The position numbers were made by a program, and so were the translations under genes. A stretch of DNA of 64,000 nt from Oceaniovalibus sp. ACAM 378 (GTDB taxonomy: Bacteria > Pseudomonadota > Alphaproteobacteria > Rhodobacterales > Rhodobacteraceae), in contig NZ_VSJK01000002.1 of assembly GCF_008085915.1 (NCBI RefSeq), positions 365,789 to 429,788 of the forward strand, in the 5' to 3' direction. Below are positions 9,680 through 17,933 of this stretch, one piece after another. The notes below the pieces were generated by a model. The model was not told the origin of the DNA and searched no databases. It saw only the letters and a list, made by a program, of their open reading frames with translations. Every line of letters starts with the position of its first letter. Positions within the stretch are counted from its first letter, which is position 1.

Positions 9680-10945
9680 TCAGTAAATTCGGGCGCGGGC
9701 ACGCTCGAGACGGTCAAGGATCTTGTCCAGATTGTCGGGCTTGACCATGAATTCCTGAAAGCCTTCCATCGCCACCTTGGCCATTTCGGCGGGTGCGTCA
9801 CGGTCAAAAAACTGTGCCACACCACCGGGGCTGTTGGTCGACAGCATCTGGAAACCCTGCTCAAGAAACTTGTCGTCATCCACCGATGATTTCGAATTTA
9901 CCGGAAGCTGGCCCAGGTTGTCGCCGTTGTTGATCAGCGTCTGGTTGTCTGCCGAGACCACGAACCGCAGAAACTCTCTCGCGTTTTCCTTGTTCTTCGC
10001 ACCCGTCGGGATGTGGAAGGTGTCGGTCGGCGCATCTTCGGCCAGTTCGACATCTTCGTTGATCATCGGGAACTGATAGAAATCCAACTGATCGTCGGTC
10101 AGCCCGGCTTCGCGCAGGGGAGCGACGGCGAAGTTGCCCATCAGATATGCGGCAGCGTCGCCGCCGGTCATGAAGGGCAACGCCTCTTGCCAGCTATAGG
10201 CGGTGTGGTTGTCGATAAACGCGCCCATATCCAGCAGCTCGCGCCAGTTTGCGAACGTATCCTTGACCCGCTGGTCGGTCCACTCGACTTCGCCATTGGT
10301 CAGGGCGGCGTGGAAATCATAGCCGTTGGTGCGCATGTTCAGATAGTCGAACCAGCCACCGGCGGTCCACAGGAACTTGGTGCCGATGGTAAAGCATTTC
10401 TTGCCGGAATCGAGGATCGCCTGACAGTTTGCCTTGAACTCATCCCATGTTTTAGGCTCGGACAGGCCCAATTCGTCATAGATGTCTTTGCGATAGTAAA
10501 CGCCCCACTGATAATAGGTATAGGGGACGCCGTACTGCTTGCCGTCGAGTGTCATCGCGCCCTTGGTCGAGGCCAGTTCTTCGCTCAGCGTGCCTTCCCA
10601 AAGATCCGAGATGTCTTCAAACAACCCGGCGTTGACATAGGGCAACATTCGGTTGGCCGCATACCAGTTGGCCACATCGGGCGTGTTGGCGGTCAGAAAG
10701 TTGCGGATCTGGGTCTTGTAGGCCTCGCGATCGATCACCGTCAGTTCAATGTTCAGATCAGGGTGCATTTCACCGAAACGCTCGACCATGCCTTCCATCA
10801 CCGCGCGGGGTGCAGGGTTGCCCATGTCGGAAAAGATAACGAGATCGCCCGACAGTTTCGCCGCATGGGCATCGGCAAATGCGCCGGTTGCCATGGCCAT
10901 GGTCAGACCCAAAGTCGCGACAGTTGCTTTCAAGTTGGATCGCAT
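9680..10945 (-). CDS. Sugar ABC transporter substrate-binding protein (galactoside module)
   Basis: This is a 421-residue periplasmic protein of the MalE/UgpB-like extracellular solute-binding family 1. Residues 1-25 form a Sec signal peptide: MRSNLKATV, a hydrophobic core, then a likely cleavage after AFADAHA. The mature part has the usual pattern: DLVIFSDMGNPAPRAVMEGMVERF, GKQYGVPYTYYQWGVYYRKD in the hinge region, and TGGDAAAYLMGNF. The ATG at 10945 is chosen because it starts the signal peptide and has GGGAG seven bases upstream; a longer frame to 11617 is spurious. It is the first gene of the leftward galactoside operon, facing the iclR-type gene. Confidence 0.93.
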   Translation of the reverse strand: MRSNLKATVATLGLTMAMATGAFADAHAAKLSGDLVIFSDMGNPAPRAVMEGMVERFGEMHPDLNIELTVIDREAYKTQIRNFLTANTPDVANWYAANRMLPYVNAGLFEDISDLWEGTLSEELASTKGAMTLDGKQYGVPYTYYQWGVYYRKDIYDELGLSEPKTWDEFKANCQAILDSGKKCFTIGTKFLWTAGGWFDYLNMRTNGYDFHAALTNGEVEWTDQRVKDTFANWRELLDMGAFIDNHTAYSWQEALPFMTGGDAAAYLMGNFAVAPLREAGLTDDQLDFYQFPMINEDVELAEDAPTDTFHIPTGAKNKENAREFLRFVVSADNQTLINNGDNLGQLPVNSKSSVDDDKFLEQGFQMLSTNSPGGVAQFFDRDAPAEMAKVAMEGFQEFMVKPDNLDKILDRLERARARIY

Positions 10946-11121
10946 TGGTTTCTCCCTGAACAGTTTCATTAGTTGGAACTCTGTTTTATATATTGAAATT
11001 TTAACAGCACCCGGCTTATGCTTGTCAACAGTTTCCTCGGAAGGGTGCCCGATCAGGGTCTGCGAGTCCAAACATGATTGGGCCCGTGAAACCGCCGGTA
11101 AGGAGACAGCAGGAGGATCGA
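10946..11121. promoter_or_regulatory. Divergent promoter region of the galactoside module
   Basis: This 176-base AT-richer region separates the binding-protein gene (leftward) from the IclR-type regulator (rightward). It contains a TATA-rich core flanked by short inverted arms, CTGTT at 10981-10985 and AACAG at 11003-11007. This is a plausible regulator-binding or promoter site, but I cannot assign -35/-10 boxes with certainty. Confidence 0.5.
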
Positions 11122-11934
11122 ATGCAAGAGACGGATGCGCGCAACGGTGGCACTGTGGGCAAGGCGCTTGAGGTGCTTGATCAGGTCGCCGCCCATGGCG
11201 GCCCGGTGCGGTTTGCCGAACTTCTGCGCGACAGCCCGTTTCCCAAGGCGACGCTTTACCGGCTGCTTCAGACGCTGATCCAACAGGATATGTTGCAGGT
11301 CGATTCCGAGACTGGCGCCTATCGTGTGGGGGTCCGGCTGGTGCGGCTGGCCCACTCGGCATGGCGTACTGCATCGCTGGCTCCCCTGGCGCAGCGCCAT
11401 CTGGATGATTTGGCGGCGCAGGTCTGCGAAACGGTGCATCTGGCACAGTTGGACAACGCGCAGGTGCTTTATATCGACAAGCGCAATGCCGATGTCCCGG
11501 TCCAGATGTATGCTGAGGCGGGCAAGATCGGCCCAGCCTATTGCACCGGCGTGGGCAAGGCGATGCTGGCATTCCTCCCGGCGGACCGGGTGGGGCCGGT
11601 TCTGCAACAGCAGTCATTTCACCGGTTTACAGCAACGACACTGACCAGCGTGGCCGCATTACAGGTCGAACTGGCCGAAATTCGCGCCTGCGGCCATGCC
11701 TTTGACCGCGAAGAGCATGAACCGGGTATAATCTGCGTCGCCATGCCGATCCTGACGCAGGACGGTCAGGTTCTCGGCGGGCTGTCGGTCACCGCGACGA
11801 CACAGCGGCGCGGTCTGGCCGATCTGGAAACTCTCGTGCCGCATCTGCGCAGTACCGTCCGCAAGATTGCCGATGACGCGTCAATCTGGCGTTTTCCCGG
11901 CCGAACCGCCCCGCAACTTATCAAAGCAGGATGA
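11122..11934 (+). CDS. IclR-family transcriptional regulator
   Basis: This 270-residue protein has an N-terminal winged helix-turn-helix: [23 protein letters not shown], then [13 protein letters not shown], at about 10-60. The C-terminal IclR effector domain (about 80-260) includes [24 protein letters not shown] and [20 protein letters not shown]. The start at 11122 has AGGAGG five bases upstream; an ATG at 11074 is in frame but lacks such a site. It is transcribed away from the galactoside operon and is followed after 4 bases by the transporter ATPase. It is the likely local regulator, with a galactose-pathway intermediate as effector (inferred). Confidence 0.93.
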   Translation: MQETDARNGGTVGKALEVLDQVAAHGGPVRFAELLRDSPFPKATLYRLLQTLIQQDMLQVDSETGAYRVGVRLVRLAHSAWRTASLAPLAQRHLDDLAAQVCETVHLAQLDNAQVLYIDKRNADVPVQMYAEAGKIGPAYCTGVGKAMLAFLPADRVGPVLQQQSFHRFTATTLTSVAALQVELAEIRACGHAFDREEHEPGIICVAMPILTQDGQVLGGLSVTATTQRRGLADLETLVPHLRSTVRKIADDASIWRFPGRTAPQLIKAG

Positions 11935-11938
11935 TCCC

Positions 11939-12994
11939 ATGTCAGGTGTGACACTTTCCAAGGTGATAAAACGATACGGCGAAATTCAGGTGATCCACGG
12001 GATCGATCTGGAGATTGCGGACGGTGAATTCTGTGTTTTTGTCGGCCCGTCGGGGTGTGGCAAATCCACGTTGCTGCGGATGGTCGCAGGGCTTGAGGAA
12101 ACCACCGAGGGGCGGATGACCATCGGCGCCCGCGATGTGACCCGTGAAGATCCGGCCGAACGCGGCGTGGCAATGGTGTTCCAGACCTATGCTCTGTACC
12201 CGCATATGACGGTGCAGCAGAACATGGGGTTCGGCCTGAAGATGACCGGCCACCCGAAGGCCGAGGTCGAGGCCAAGGTGGCTGAGGCGTCGCGTATCCT
12301 GAAGCTGGACTCCTATCTGGATCGCAAGCCTGCTGCGCTGTCTGGTGGACAACGCCAGCGGGTCGCGATCGGACGCGCCATCGTGCGTGGCCCTGAGGTG
12401 TTCCTGTTCGATGAACCGCTGTCCAACCTCGATGCGGAACTGCGGGTAGAGATGCGGGTCGAAATTGCCCGTCTGCACAAGGAAATCGGCGCGACGATGA
12501 TCTATGTCACCCACGATCAGGTCGAGGCGATGACACTGGCCGACAAGATCGTCGTGCTGCGCGCCGGGCGGATCGAGCAGGTGGGCGCGCCGCTGGATCT
12601 GTACCGCAATCCCGACAACCGTTTCGTGGCGGGTTTCATCGGCAGTCCGGCGATGAATTTTCTTGCCGGAACGGTCCGGGATGGCATGGTCGAGGTGGCG
12701 TCATTGCAGGACGCAGTGAAAGTCCCGGTGCAGATGCCGGCCGACGGAACCGAGGTGGTGTTGGGCATACGGCCCGAACATCTGGAACTGGTGTCCGGCG
12801 ACACGCATTCTGTCGAATTGACCGAGGCGCTTGGCGGTGTTTCCTATGCATATCTGGCGGGTTCGACGGGGGAGCGGATGATTGTCGAGGAACGCGGCGA
12901 TGAACGATCGGTCACGGGTACGAAAGTGGGCGTGACGTTCGATCCGGCCCGCGCGATGCTGTTTGACGCCACGACCGAAGCCCGGATCAGATAG
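11939..12994 (+). CDS. ugpC: Sugar ABC transporter ATP-binding protein (UgpC/MsmK/MalK type)
   Basis: This 351-residue ATPase has Walker [10 protein letters not shown] at about 37-45, a Q-loop in [11 protein letters not shown] and the signature [14 protein letters not shown]. Walker B is [12 protein letters not shown] and the switch His is in [12 protein letters not shown]-terminal OB-type TOBE domain (about 235-350, GIRPEHLEL) marks the MalK/UgpC group. It starts 4 bases after the IclR stop, forming a two-gene rightward unit. It should energise the MalFG-type permeases at 7629-9488, which otherwise have no ATPase. The gene symbol indicates the family, not a demonstrated substrate. Confidence 0.93.
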   Translation: MSGVTLSKVIKRYGEIQVIHGIDLEIADGEFCVFVGPSGCGKSTLLRMVAGLEETTEGRMTIGARDVTREDPAERGVAMVFQTYALYPHMTVQQNMGFGLKMTGHPKAEVEAKVAEASRILKLDSYLDRKPAALSGGQRQRVAIGRAIVRGPEVFLFDEPLSNLDAELRVEMRVEIARLHKEIGATMIYVTHDQVEAMTLADKIVVLRAGRIEQVGAPLDLYRNPDNRFVAGFIGSPAMNFLAGTVRDGMVEVASLQDAVKVPVQMPADGTEVVLGIRPEHLELVSGDTHSVELTEALGGVSYAYLAGSTGERMIVEERGDERSVTGTKVGVTFDPARAMLFDATTEARIR

Positions 12995-13018
12995 CGCGCG
13001 TCCCCCCCGGCGCGAGAC

Positions 13019-13091
13019 GAGAAAATCGAGGATTTTCTCCTGAAAATTCTCTGGAGAATTTTGTTGCGTGGCCGGCGCTGCACATCGCCGG
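13019..13091. terminator. Three successive hairpins between convergent genes
   Basis: Three inverted repeats fill the gap between the rightward ATPase and the leftward LacI-type gene. They are 13019-13027 with 13031-13039 (9 bp, 3-base loop), 13043-13051 with 13054-13062 (9 bp, 2-base loop, ending in TTTT), and 13072-13077 with 13086-13091 (6 bp). The first two are AT-rich and nearly mirror each other. The location suits a bidirectional terminator, although the classical GC stem plus U-run is imperfect. Confidence 0.6.
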
Positions 13092-13096
13092 TTCGG

Positions 13097-14152
13097 TCAG
13101 CCCTGTTCGGAAAACGGCGAAGAAAAGATCGTGCGCGGCGGAATCAGATCCGGCGGGACTTCGACCACCTGGCGTGACGGTTTGTCGATCAGATCATAGG
13201 CTTTGACGATCAGTTCGGCCGCGTTCTGGCGCACCATATGTACCGGAAACCGCAGGAAGGCGGCGAAGGGATCATAGTCGTAACAGCCGAACCGAGTGTG
13301 CTCGGTGGCAGCGTCGGGCAGGGTGGTGAAGTGGCCCAGCAGACCCTCCAACACAGTCAGGGAGTTGATGAACAGCGCCTCGGGAAGTCCGTCGCAGCGA
13401 TCCATCAGGGCGGCAACCGCCCTTCTGGCGCTGCCGGGGGCATAACCGCAGGTGATGATTTGGTCATCCGAAAGGGAGAAACCGGCGGTCTGTGTCTCCG
13501 CGCGGAAGGCTGCGATCCGGCGCGATGTGGCCTGATCCGACGCGCATCCGCCGATGAAATGCGGCCGCGCGCCGTGTGGCAGGCCGGTCAGCAAGACGCG
13601 GGTCAGCGCCGCCGCGCCACCATAATTGTCAGAGGTGACCGACGGCGCGCCGCTGCCCGGCAGGTCGACGAAAACGTGACGCATATTGGCGGCTTTGCAG
13701 GCGGCGGTGATCGCGTCGGGATCGGTCGCACCGGCGATGAACACGAAATCCACCGCATAGGAGATCAGCGTTTCAAGAATGCGCAACTCCTCGACGGGAT
13801 CGCGTAGGGACGATGCGATGACCGGCACCAACCCCCTCTGGCGGGCCTGCGCTTCAAAATTCTGCGACAGGGATGAAAAGAACCGGTTGTCATGGAAAGC
13901 GATGATCATGCCCACAAGGCCCGATCTGGCCTGCCGCAATCCGCGCGCCTGAAGATTGGGGGAATAGCCCTGCTGTTCGGCAATCAGGCGGATCGTGTTG
14001 ACGGTGGTTTCGCTGATCCTGCGCGCCTTCCATTTACCGCCCAATGCCGCACTGACCGTCGAGGGCGAGGCGCCGGACAGACGGGCAATGTCATAGATGG
14101 TTGCCTTGCGGTTGGTGCCGTCCACGCGGTGGTTTCCCCTGTCGCGATGCAT
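13097..14152 (-). CDS. LacI-family transcriptional regulator
   Basis: This 351-residue protein has a LacI-type helix-turn-helix at about 17-37 (ATIYDIARLSGASPSTVSAAL), followed by a hinge and a periplasmic-binding-like effector domain (GLVGMIIAFHDNRFF onward). The hinge-helix region YSPNLQARGLRQARSG fits the family. It is divergent from the RbsB-type operon. Two near-palindromic LacI-type sites lie in the 216-base gap between them. It is therefore the likely repressor of the ketose module and probably of itself. The sugar effector is unknown. Confidence 0.93.
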   Translation of the reverse strand: MHRDRGNHRVDGTNRKATIYDIARLSGASPSTVSAALGGKWKARRISETTVNTIRLIAEQQGYSPNLQARGLRQARSGLVGMIIAFHDNRFFSSLSQNFEAQARQRGLVPVIASSLRDPVEELRILETLISYAVDFVFIAGATDPDAITAACKAANMRHVFVDLPGSGAPSVTSDNYGGAAALTRVLLTGLPHGARPHFIGGCASDQATSRRIAAFRAETQTAGFSLSDDQIITCGYAPGSARRAVAALMDRCDGLPEALFINSLTVLEGLLGHFTTLPDAATEHTRFGCYDYDPFAAFLRFPVHMVRQNAAELIVKAYDLIDKPSRQVVEVPPDLIPPRTIFSSPFSEQG

Positions 14153-14209
14153 TTGTCAGGCTGCAGTGACTTTTGTCTTGACGACTCTATCCGGTTGCTG
14201 CTTCCATAG

Positions 14210-14225
14210 GCAACATCGATTGTGC
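14210..14225. promoter_or_regulatory. Candidate LacI-type operator, copy 1
   Basis: GCAACATCGATTGTGC is centred on CG with 5 of 7 symmetric matches, a typical LacI-family operator layout. Its 12-base core (14214-14225) is the exact reverse complement of bases 14301-14312. It lies 58 bases upstream of the leftward LacI-type gene. Confidence 0.65.
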
Positions 14226-14300
14226 AGAGTATGAGACCTTTGCGCGTCCCGTCTTTCGTAGTGGGAAAAGTGGGGCGCGGAGTGATAACTCAACCGATGC

Positions 14301-14316
14301 GCACAATCGATGGTGC
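14301..14316. promoter_or_regulatory. Candidate LacI-type operator, copy 2
   Basis: GCACAATCGATGGTGC has 6 of 7 symmetric matches around a central CG. It lies about 53 bases upstream of the rightward binding-protein start, and its centre is 91 bp from copy 1. A pair of sites across a divergent promoter suits repression with DNA looping. Confidence 0.7.
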
Positions 14317-14368
14317 ACTTGGTTTACACGGGCTGTCCGTGGTGGATGGTCCTGGGGAGGAGAACGTC

Positions 14369-15358
14369 ATGAAAAGAAGATCCGCATTGCTGGCCGGTGT
14401 CGCGCTGTCCGTTGCGCTTGGCACCGGTGCCTGGGCACAGGACAAGCCGACCATGGGCGTCGTTGTCAAGATCGGCGGTATTCCGTGGTTCAACGCAATG
14501 GAAATGGGCATCAAGGAAAAGGGCGAGGAACTGGGCGTCGATGCGACGATGATCGGGCCAACCAGCGCCGATCCGTCGTTGCAGGTGCGCGCCATCGAAG
14601 ATCTGATCGCCAAGGGCGTCGATGTGATCGGCGTGGTTCCAAACGACGAGGCGGCGCTTGAGCCGGTGCTTGAAAAGGCCCGTGCGGCAGGGATCAAGGT
14701 GATCTCGCACGAAGGTCCGGGGCTGAAAAACGTCGACTGGAACTTCGAGATGGCCAGCGCCACCGGCTTTGGTGAAGCACATGCCAAACTTCTGGCCGAA
14801 AAGATGGGCGGCAAGGGCGAATATGCGATGTTCGTCGGCTCGTTGACCGTTCCGCTGCACAATGCATGGGCGGATGCGGCGGCTGCCTATCTCGCCGAGA
14901 ACTATCCCGATATGAAGCTGATCGGCGAGCGTTACGGCGTGGCCGAGAACGTGGATGAATCGCGCAAGACGGCGCTGGATCTGATGGCGGCGAATCCGGA
15001 ATTGAAAGGCTTTCTTGCCTTTGGTTCGCAAGGGCCGATCGGCGCGGGCCGCGCGATCGAAGAACGCCGCAAAACCGGCGAAGTCTTTGTCCTTGGGCCG
15101 TTTTCACCGGGTCAGGGCCGTGAGATGATCAAGGCCGATGCGATCTCGGGCGGCTTCATGTGGAACCCCGCCGAGGCAGGCCGGGTGTTCGTGACCATGG
15201 GCAAGATGCTGGTCGACGGTACGGAAATCACCGAGGGCACAGATATTCCGGGGCTCGGCGTTGTCAGCCCCGACGTGGAGAACCGTGACATCATCACCGA
15301 CAATCTGGTGACGATCAACAAGGATACGGTGGACGAGCTGGCCGATCTGGGCCTGTAA
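14369..15358 (+). CDS. RbsB-type sugar ABC transporter substrate-binding protein
   Basis: This 329-residue periplasmic protein has a Sec signal peptide (MKRRSALLAGVALSVALGTGAWA, cleavage near AWAQ). The mature fold is the type I periplasmic-binding-protein (peripla_BP_4) kind: GVVVKIGGIPWFNAMEMG, then VRAIEDLIAKGVDVIGVVPND, and ISHEGP. It resembles the ribose, rhamnose and autoinducer-2 binders, so substrate specificity is open. The start has a GGGGAGGAG site at proper spacing; the frame upstream to 14222 is spurious. It heads the rightward ketose operon and is separated from the ATPase by a hairpin. Confidence 0.92.
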   Translation: MKRRSALLAGVALSVALGTGAWAQDKPTMGVVVKIGGIPWFNAMEMGIKEKGEELGVDATMIGPTSADPSLQVRAIEDLIAKGVDVIGVVPNDEAALEPVLEKARAAGIKVISHEGPGLKNVDWNFEMASATGFGEAHAKLLAEKMGGKGEYAMFVGSLTVPLHNAWADAAAAYLAENYPDMKLIGERYGVAENVDESRKTALDLMAANPELKGFLAFGSQGPIGAGRAIEERRKTGEVFVLGPFSPGQGREMIKADAISGGFMWNPAEAGRVFVTMGKMLVDGTEITEGTDIPGLGVVSPDVENRDIITDNLVTINKDTVDELADLGL

Positions 15359-15375
15359 TTTCACCGTTAACCGGG

Positions 15376-15399
15376 CCGCCCCGTCTCTCCCCGGGGCGG
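15376..15399 (+). other. Stem-loop after the RbsB-type gene
   Basis: CCGCCCCG at 15376-15383 pairs perfectly with CGGGGCGG at 15392-15399. It sits 18 bases after the binding-protein stop without a U-run. It is the counterpart of the hairpins at 9601 and 28146, and probably sets the ratio of binding protein to transporter. Confidence 0.65.
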
Positions 15400-15426
15400 T
15401 CCGCCATTATTTATCCGGAGCCTGAA

Positions 15427-15471
15427 ATGCGTAGCATCCGCCCATTCCGGGGTTCTTGCCGCCGTGGCTGA
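15427..15471 (+). CDS. Possible 14-codon leader ORF coupled to the ABC ATPase
   Basis: An ATG at 15427 has a well-spaced GGAG (15417-15420) and opens a 14-codon frame, MRSIRPFRGSCRRG. Its TGA (15469-15471) overlaps the likely GTG start of the ATPase in another frame. The ATPase start itself has only a weak ribosome-binding site, so the leader could deliver ribosomes by termination-reinitiation. It could also be an accident of sequence. Confidence 0.3.
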   Translation: MRSIRPFRGSCRRG

Positions 15472-16948
15472 ACCCGCGATCCGACTGACTTCGGTGTCCA
15501 AGCGTTTCGGCGGTGTGCAGGCACTGGATAGCGTGGATTTCGCCGTCGATGCAGGCGAGGTGCATTGTCTGGCGGGCGAAAACGGCTGTGGCAAATCGAC
15601 GATCATCAAGATTGTGACCGGCGTGTATCAACCCGACCCCGGTGCGCGGATCGAGTTGTTTGGCGAAGTGGTCGAAAAGGTCACACCGCAAGAGGCTCGG
15701 GCGCGGGGCATCGCGGTGATCTGGCAGGATCTGGCGCTGTTCCCGGAAATGACCGTGGCGGAAAACATTGCGTTTGAAACCATGCTGGGCAACCGGCCGC
15801 GCCGGGTTTCCTATCCGGCGATGCGCAAACGGGCGGTGGCGGCACTGGCGCGGCTTGATGTCGATCTTGACCTTGACGCGCGGCTGAACACCCTGCCCAT
15901 CGCCCAGCGGCAGGTGGTGGCGATCGCCCGTGCACTGGTGTCGGACGCGCGGTTGATCTTCATGGATGAACCCACGGCCTCGCTGACGCAGAGCGAAACC
16001 GATGCGCTTCTGGATGTGGTGCGCAAACTGTCGGCGCGGGGAGTGGCGGTGGTCTTTGTTTCGCACCGTCTGGCCGAGGTGCTGGATATTTCATCGCGGG
16101 TCACGGTGTTTCGCGATGGTCGGCTGGTCGGGGTTTACCCGACCGAGGGGATGACCCAAGGCCGGCTGACCGAATTGATGACCGGCAAGCATTTTGAAAC
16201 CACGGTTGCCGCCCGCGATGTGACTGGCCCGCCGGTGCTTGAGGTGCAGGGCCTGACCCGACAGGGCGAATATGCCGATGTGTCCTTTACCCTGCATGCG
16301 GGTGAGGTTCTGGGGCTGACCGGGCTGATCGGTGCCGGACGCTCGGAGCTGGGGCACACGTTGTTCGGAATGTCGCGCGCCGATGCGGGGCAGGTTCTGC
16401 TGGACGGAAAACCGGTGCGTTTCCCGTCCAACCGCGCGGCAGTCGATGCCGGAATCGCCTATGTCTCGGAAGACCGGCTTTCGCTCGGGTTGATCCAGCC
16501 GCAAAGCATTGCGGACAACACGGTGATGGCGGTGCTGAAACGGATCACATCGGGCGGTTTGATCTCGCCCGCCAAGAAAGCCGCGCTGGTCGATCACTGG
16601 ATCCGCGAACTTGCGGTCAAGATCGGTGAGCCGACAGATGCGGTATCGACTCTTTCGGGCGGTAATCAGCAACGGGTGGTTCTGGCCAAATGGCTGGCGA
16701 CCGAACCGCGGGTGCTGATCCTCGACAGTCCCACCGTGGGCGTCGATGTCGGCGCGCGGGCAGGGATCTTTCGCATCGTGCGACAACTGGCCGAAACCGG
16801 TCTGGCGATCCTGCTGATTTCCGATGAGGCGACCGAGGTTCTGGCGAACGCTGACCGCGTCTTGCACATGGCAGGTGGGCGAATTCTGGGCGAATACGAT
16901 CCGCGAGAGACCACGCTGCAAGGATTGGAGGCCGCGATCTATGCATAG
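15464..16948 (+). CDS. RbsA-type sugar ABC transporter ATP-binding protein (two ATPase domains)
   Basis: This 494-residue protein has tandem nucleotide-binding domains. The first has Walker A GENGCGKST at about 40-48, a Q-loop in VIWQDLALFPEM, a degenerate signature LPIAQRQVVAIARA and Walker B LIFMDEPTASL. The second half has the usual degenerate Walker A (GLIGAGRSEL), the signature LSGGNQQRVVLAKWL and Walker B VLILDSPTVGVD. It powers import with the two RbsC-type permeases that follow. The GTG start at 15464 is the only in-frame start giving a full N-terminus. The stop overlaps the next start by 8 bases. Confidence 0.92.
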   Translation: MAEPAIRLTSVSKRFGGVQALDSVDFAVDAGEVHCLAGENGCGKSTIIKIVTGVYQPDPGARIELFGEVVEKVTPQEARARGIAVIWQDLALFPEMTVAENIAFETMLGNRPRRVSYPAMRKRAVAALARLDVDLDLDARLNTLPIAQRQVVAIARALVSDARLIFMDEPTASLTQSETDALLDVVRKLSARGVAVVFVSHRLAEVLDISSRVTVFRDGRLVGVYPTEGMTQGRLTELMTGKHFETTVAARDVTGPPVLEVQGLTRQGEYADVSFTLHAGEVLGLTGLIGAGRSELGHTLFGMSRADAGQVLLDGKPVRFPSNRAAVDAGIAYVSEDRLSLGLIQPQSIADNTVMAVLKRITSGGLISPAKKAALVDHWIRELAVKIGEPTDAVSTLSGGNQQRVVLAKWLATEPRVLILDSPTVGVDVGARAGIFRIVRQLAETGLAILLISDEATEVLANADRVLHMAGGRILGEYDPRETTLQGLEAAIYA

Positions 16949-17933
16949 TTTCCTGCGCAATTACCCGACCGAGGCCAAACTGTTGGCGGTGCTGGTGGTG
17001 ATCTGCGCCGCACTGTCGTCTGCCTCGCCCAGCTTTCTGACGCTGGTGAATTTTACCGACCTGCTGAACAACAACGCGGTCAATGTGATCTGGGCCGTGG
17101 GGCTGGTGGTGGTGCTGATCGCGGGGGGAATCGACATCTCCTTTGCCGTCGCCGCCTCGGTCGTGCAGTACCTTTGCGTCTTTGTCTTCGGCTGGATCGG
17201 CGGTGGCAACTGGGCCATCGGGTTCGTCGTGGCGGGGGTGCTGGGCATATCTCTGGGGCTGATCAACGCCTTTCTGATCCACCAATTCCGGATCATCTCC
17301 ATCGTCGTGACCATCGCCACATTCAACGCCTTCTTCGGGTTGTTGATGTTCTTTTCCTCGGGGCGGTTCCTGTACAACCTGCCGGGCTGGTGGTCGGACC
17401 GCCTTATCCTGTGGGAGTATGAGACATCGGGCGGCACCTGGGCGGAAATTCGTCTGCCTGTGGTGGTGATGGTGGTTGCCATGTTCGCGACTTGGGCGTT
17501 GATCCGGCACACGACGACGGGGCGTCAGTTGTATGCCTTCGGCGATAACCCCGAAGGAGCGCGGCGGGCGGGGATCAACATCGCGCTGATGCAGGCCATT
17601 GCCTTTGGCTGGATGGGAATGATGGCCGGGATCGGCGGGCTGATGCAAAGCCATATCACCCGCGAAGTGGTGCCGAACGCGCTGTACGGTCGCGAGCTTG
17701 AGGTGCTGGCGGCGGTGGTTCTTGGCGGCGCGCGGCTTGGCGGCGGTCGGGGCAGCGTTCTGGGCTGTTTCCTTGGGGTCGCTCTGATTGCTGTGACGCA
17801 GAACGGGCTGAACCTGATGGGTGTGTCGCCCTATGCCTTCAAGATGGTCGTCGGTCTGACGATCCTGATCGCGATTTCCATGTCGAACCTCGATTTCTCG
17901 GCAATGACCGCTCCGAAAAGGAGAGATCTGTGA
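16941..17933 (+). CDS. RbsC-type sugar ABC transporter permease 1
   Basis: This is a 330-residue integral membrane protein of the BPD_transp_2 (RbsC/AraH) family. It has about eight to ten hydrophobic helices and the conserved sequences VVLIAGGIDISFA (about 53-65), YAFGDNPEGARRAGIN and VLGGARLGGGRGSVLG (about 255-270). It overlaps the ATPase gene by 8 bases and the second permease by 4 bases (GTGA), so the three are translationally coupled. The two permeases probably form a heterodimeric channel, as in RhaPQ- or LsrCD-like systems. Confidence 0.92.
   Translation: MHSFLRNYPTEAKLLAVLVVICAALSSASPSFLTLVNFTDLLNNNAVNVIWAVGLVVVLIAGGIDISFAVAASVVQYLCVFVFGWIGGGNWAIGFVVAGVLGISLGLINAFLIHQFRIISIVVTIATFNAFFGLLMFFSSGRFLYNLPGWWSDRLILWEYETSGGTWAEIRLPVVVMVVAMFATWALIRHTTTGRQLYAFGDNPEGARRAGINIALMQAIAFGWMGMMAGIGGLMQSHITREVVPNALYGRELEVLAAVVLGGARLGGGRGSVLGCFLGVALIAVTQNGLNLMGVSPYAFKMVVGLTILIAISMSNLDFSAMTAPKRRDL

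Noticed and set aside
9680..11617. N-terminal extension of the galactoside binding protein (645 codons)
   Set aside because: The extension covers the divergent promoter and the antisense of the IclR gene; the signal peptide and ribosome-binding site place the start at 10945.
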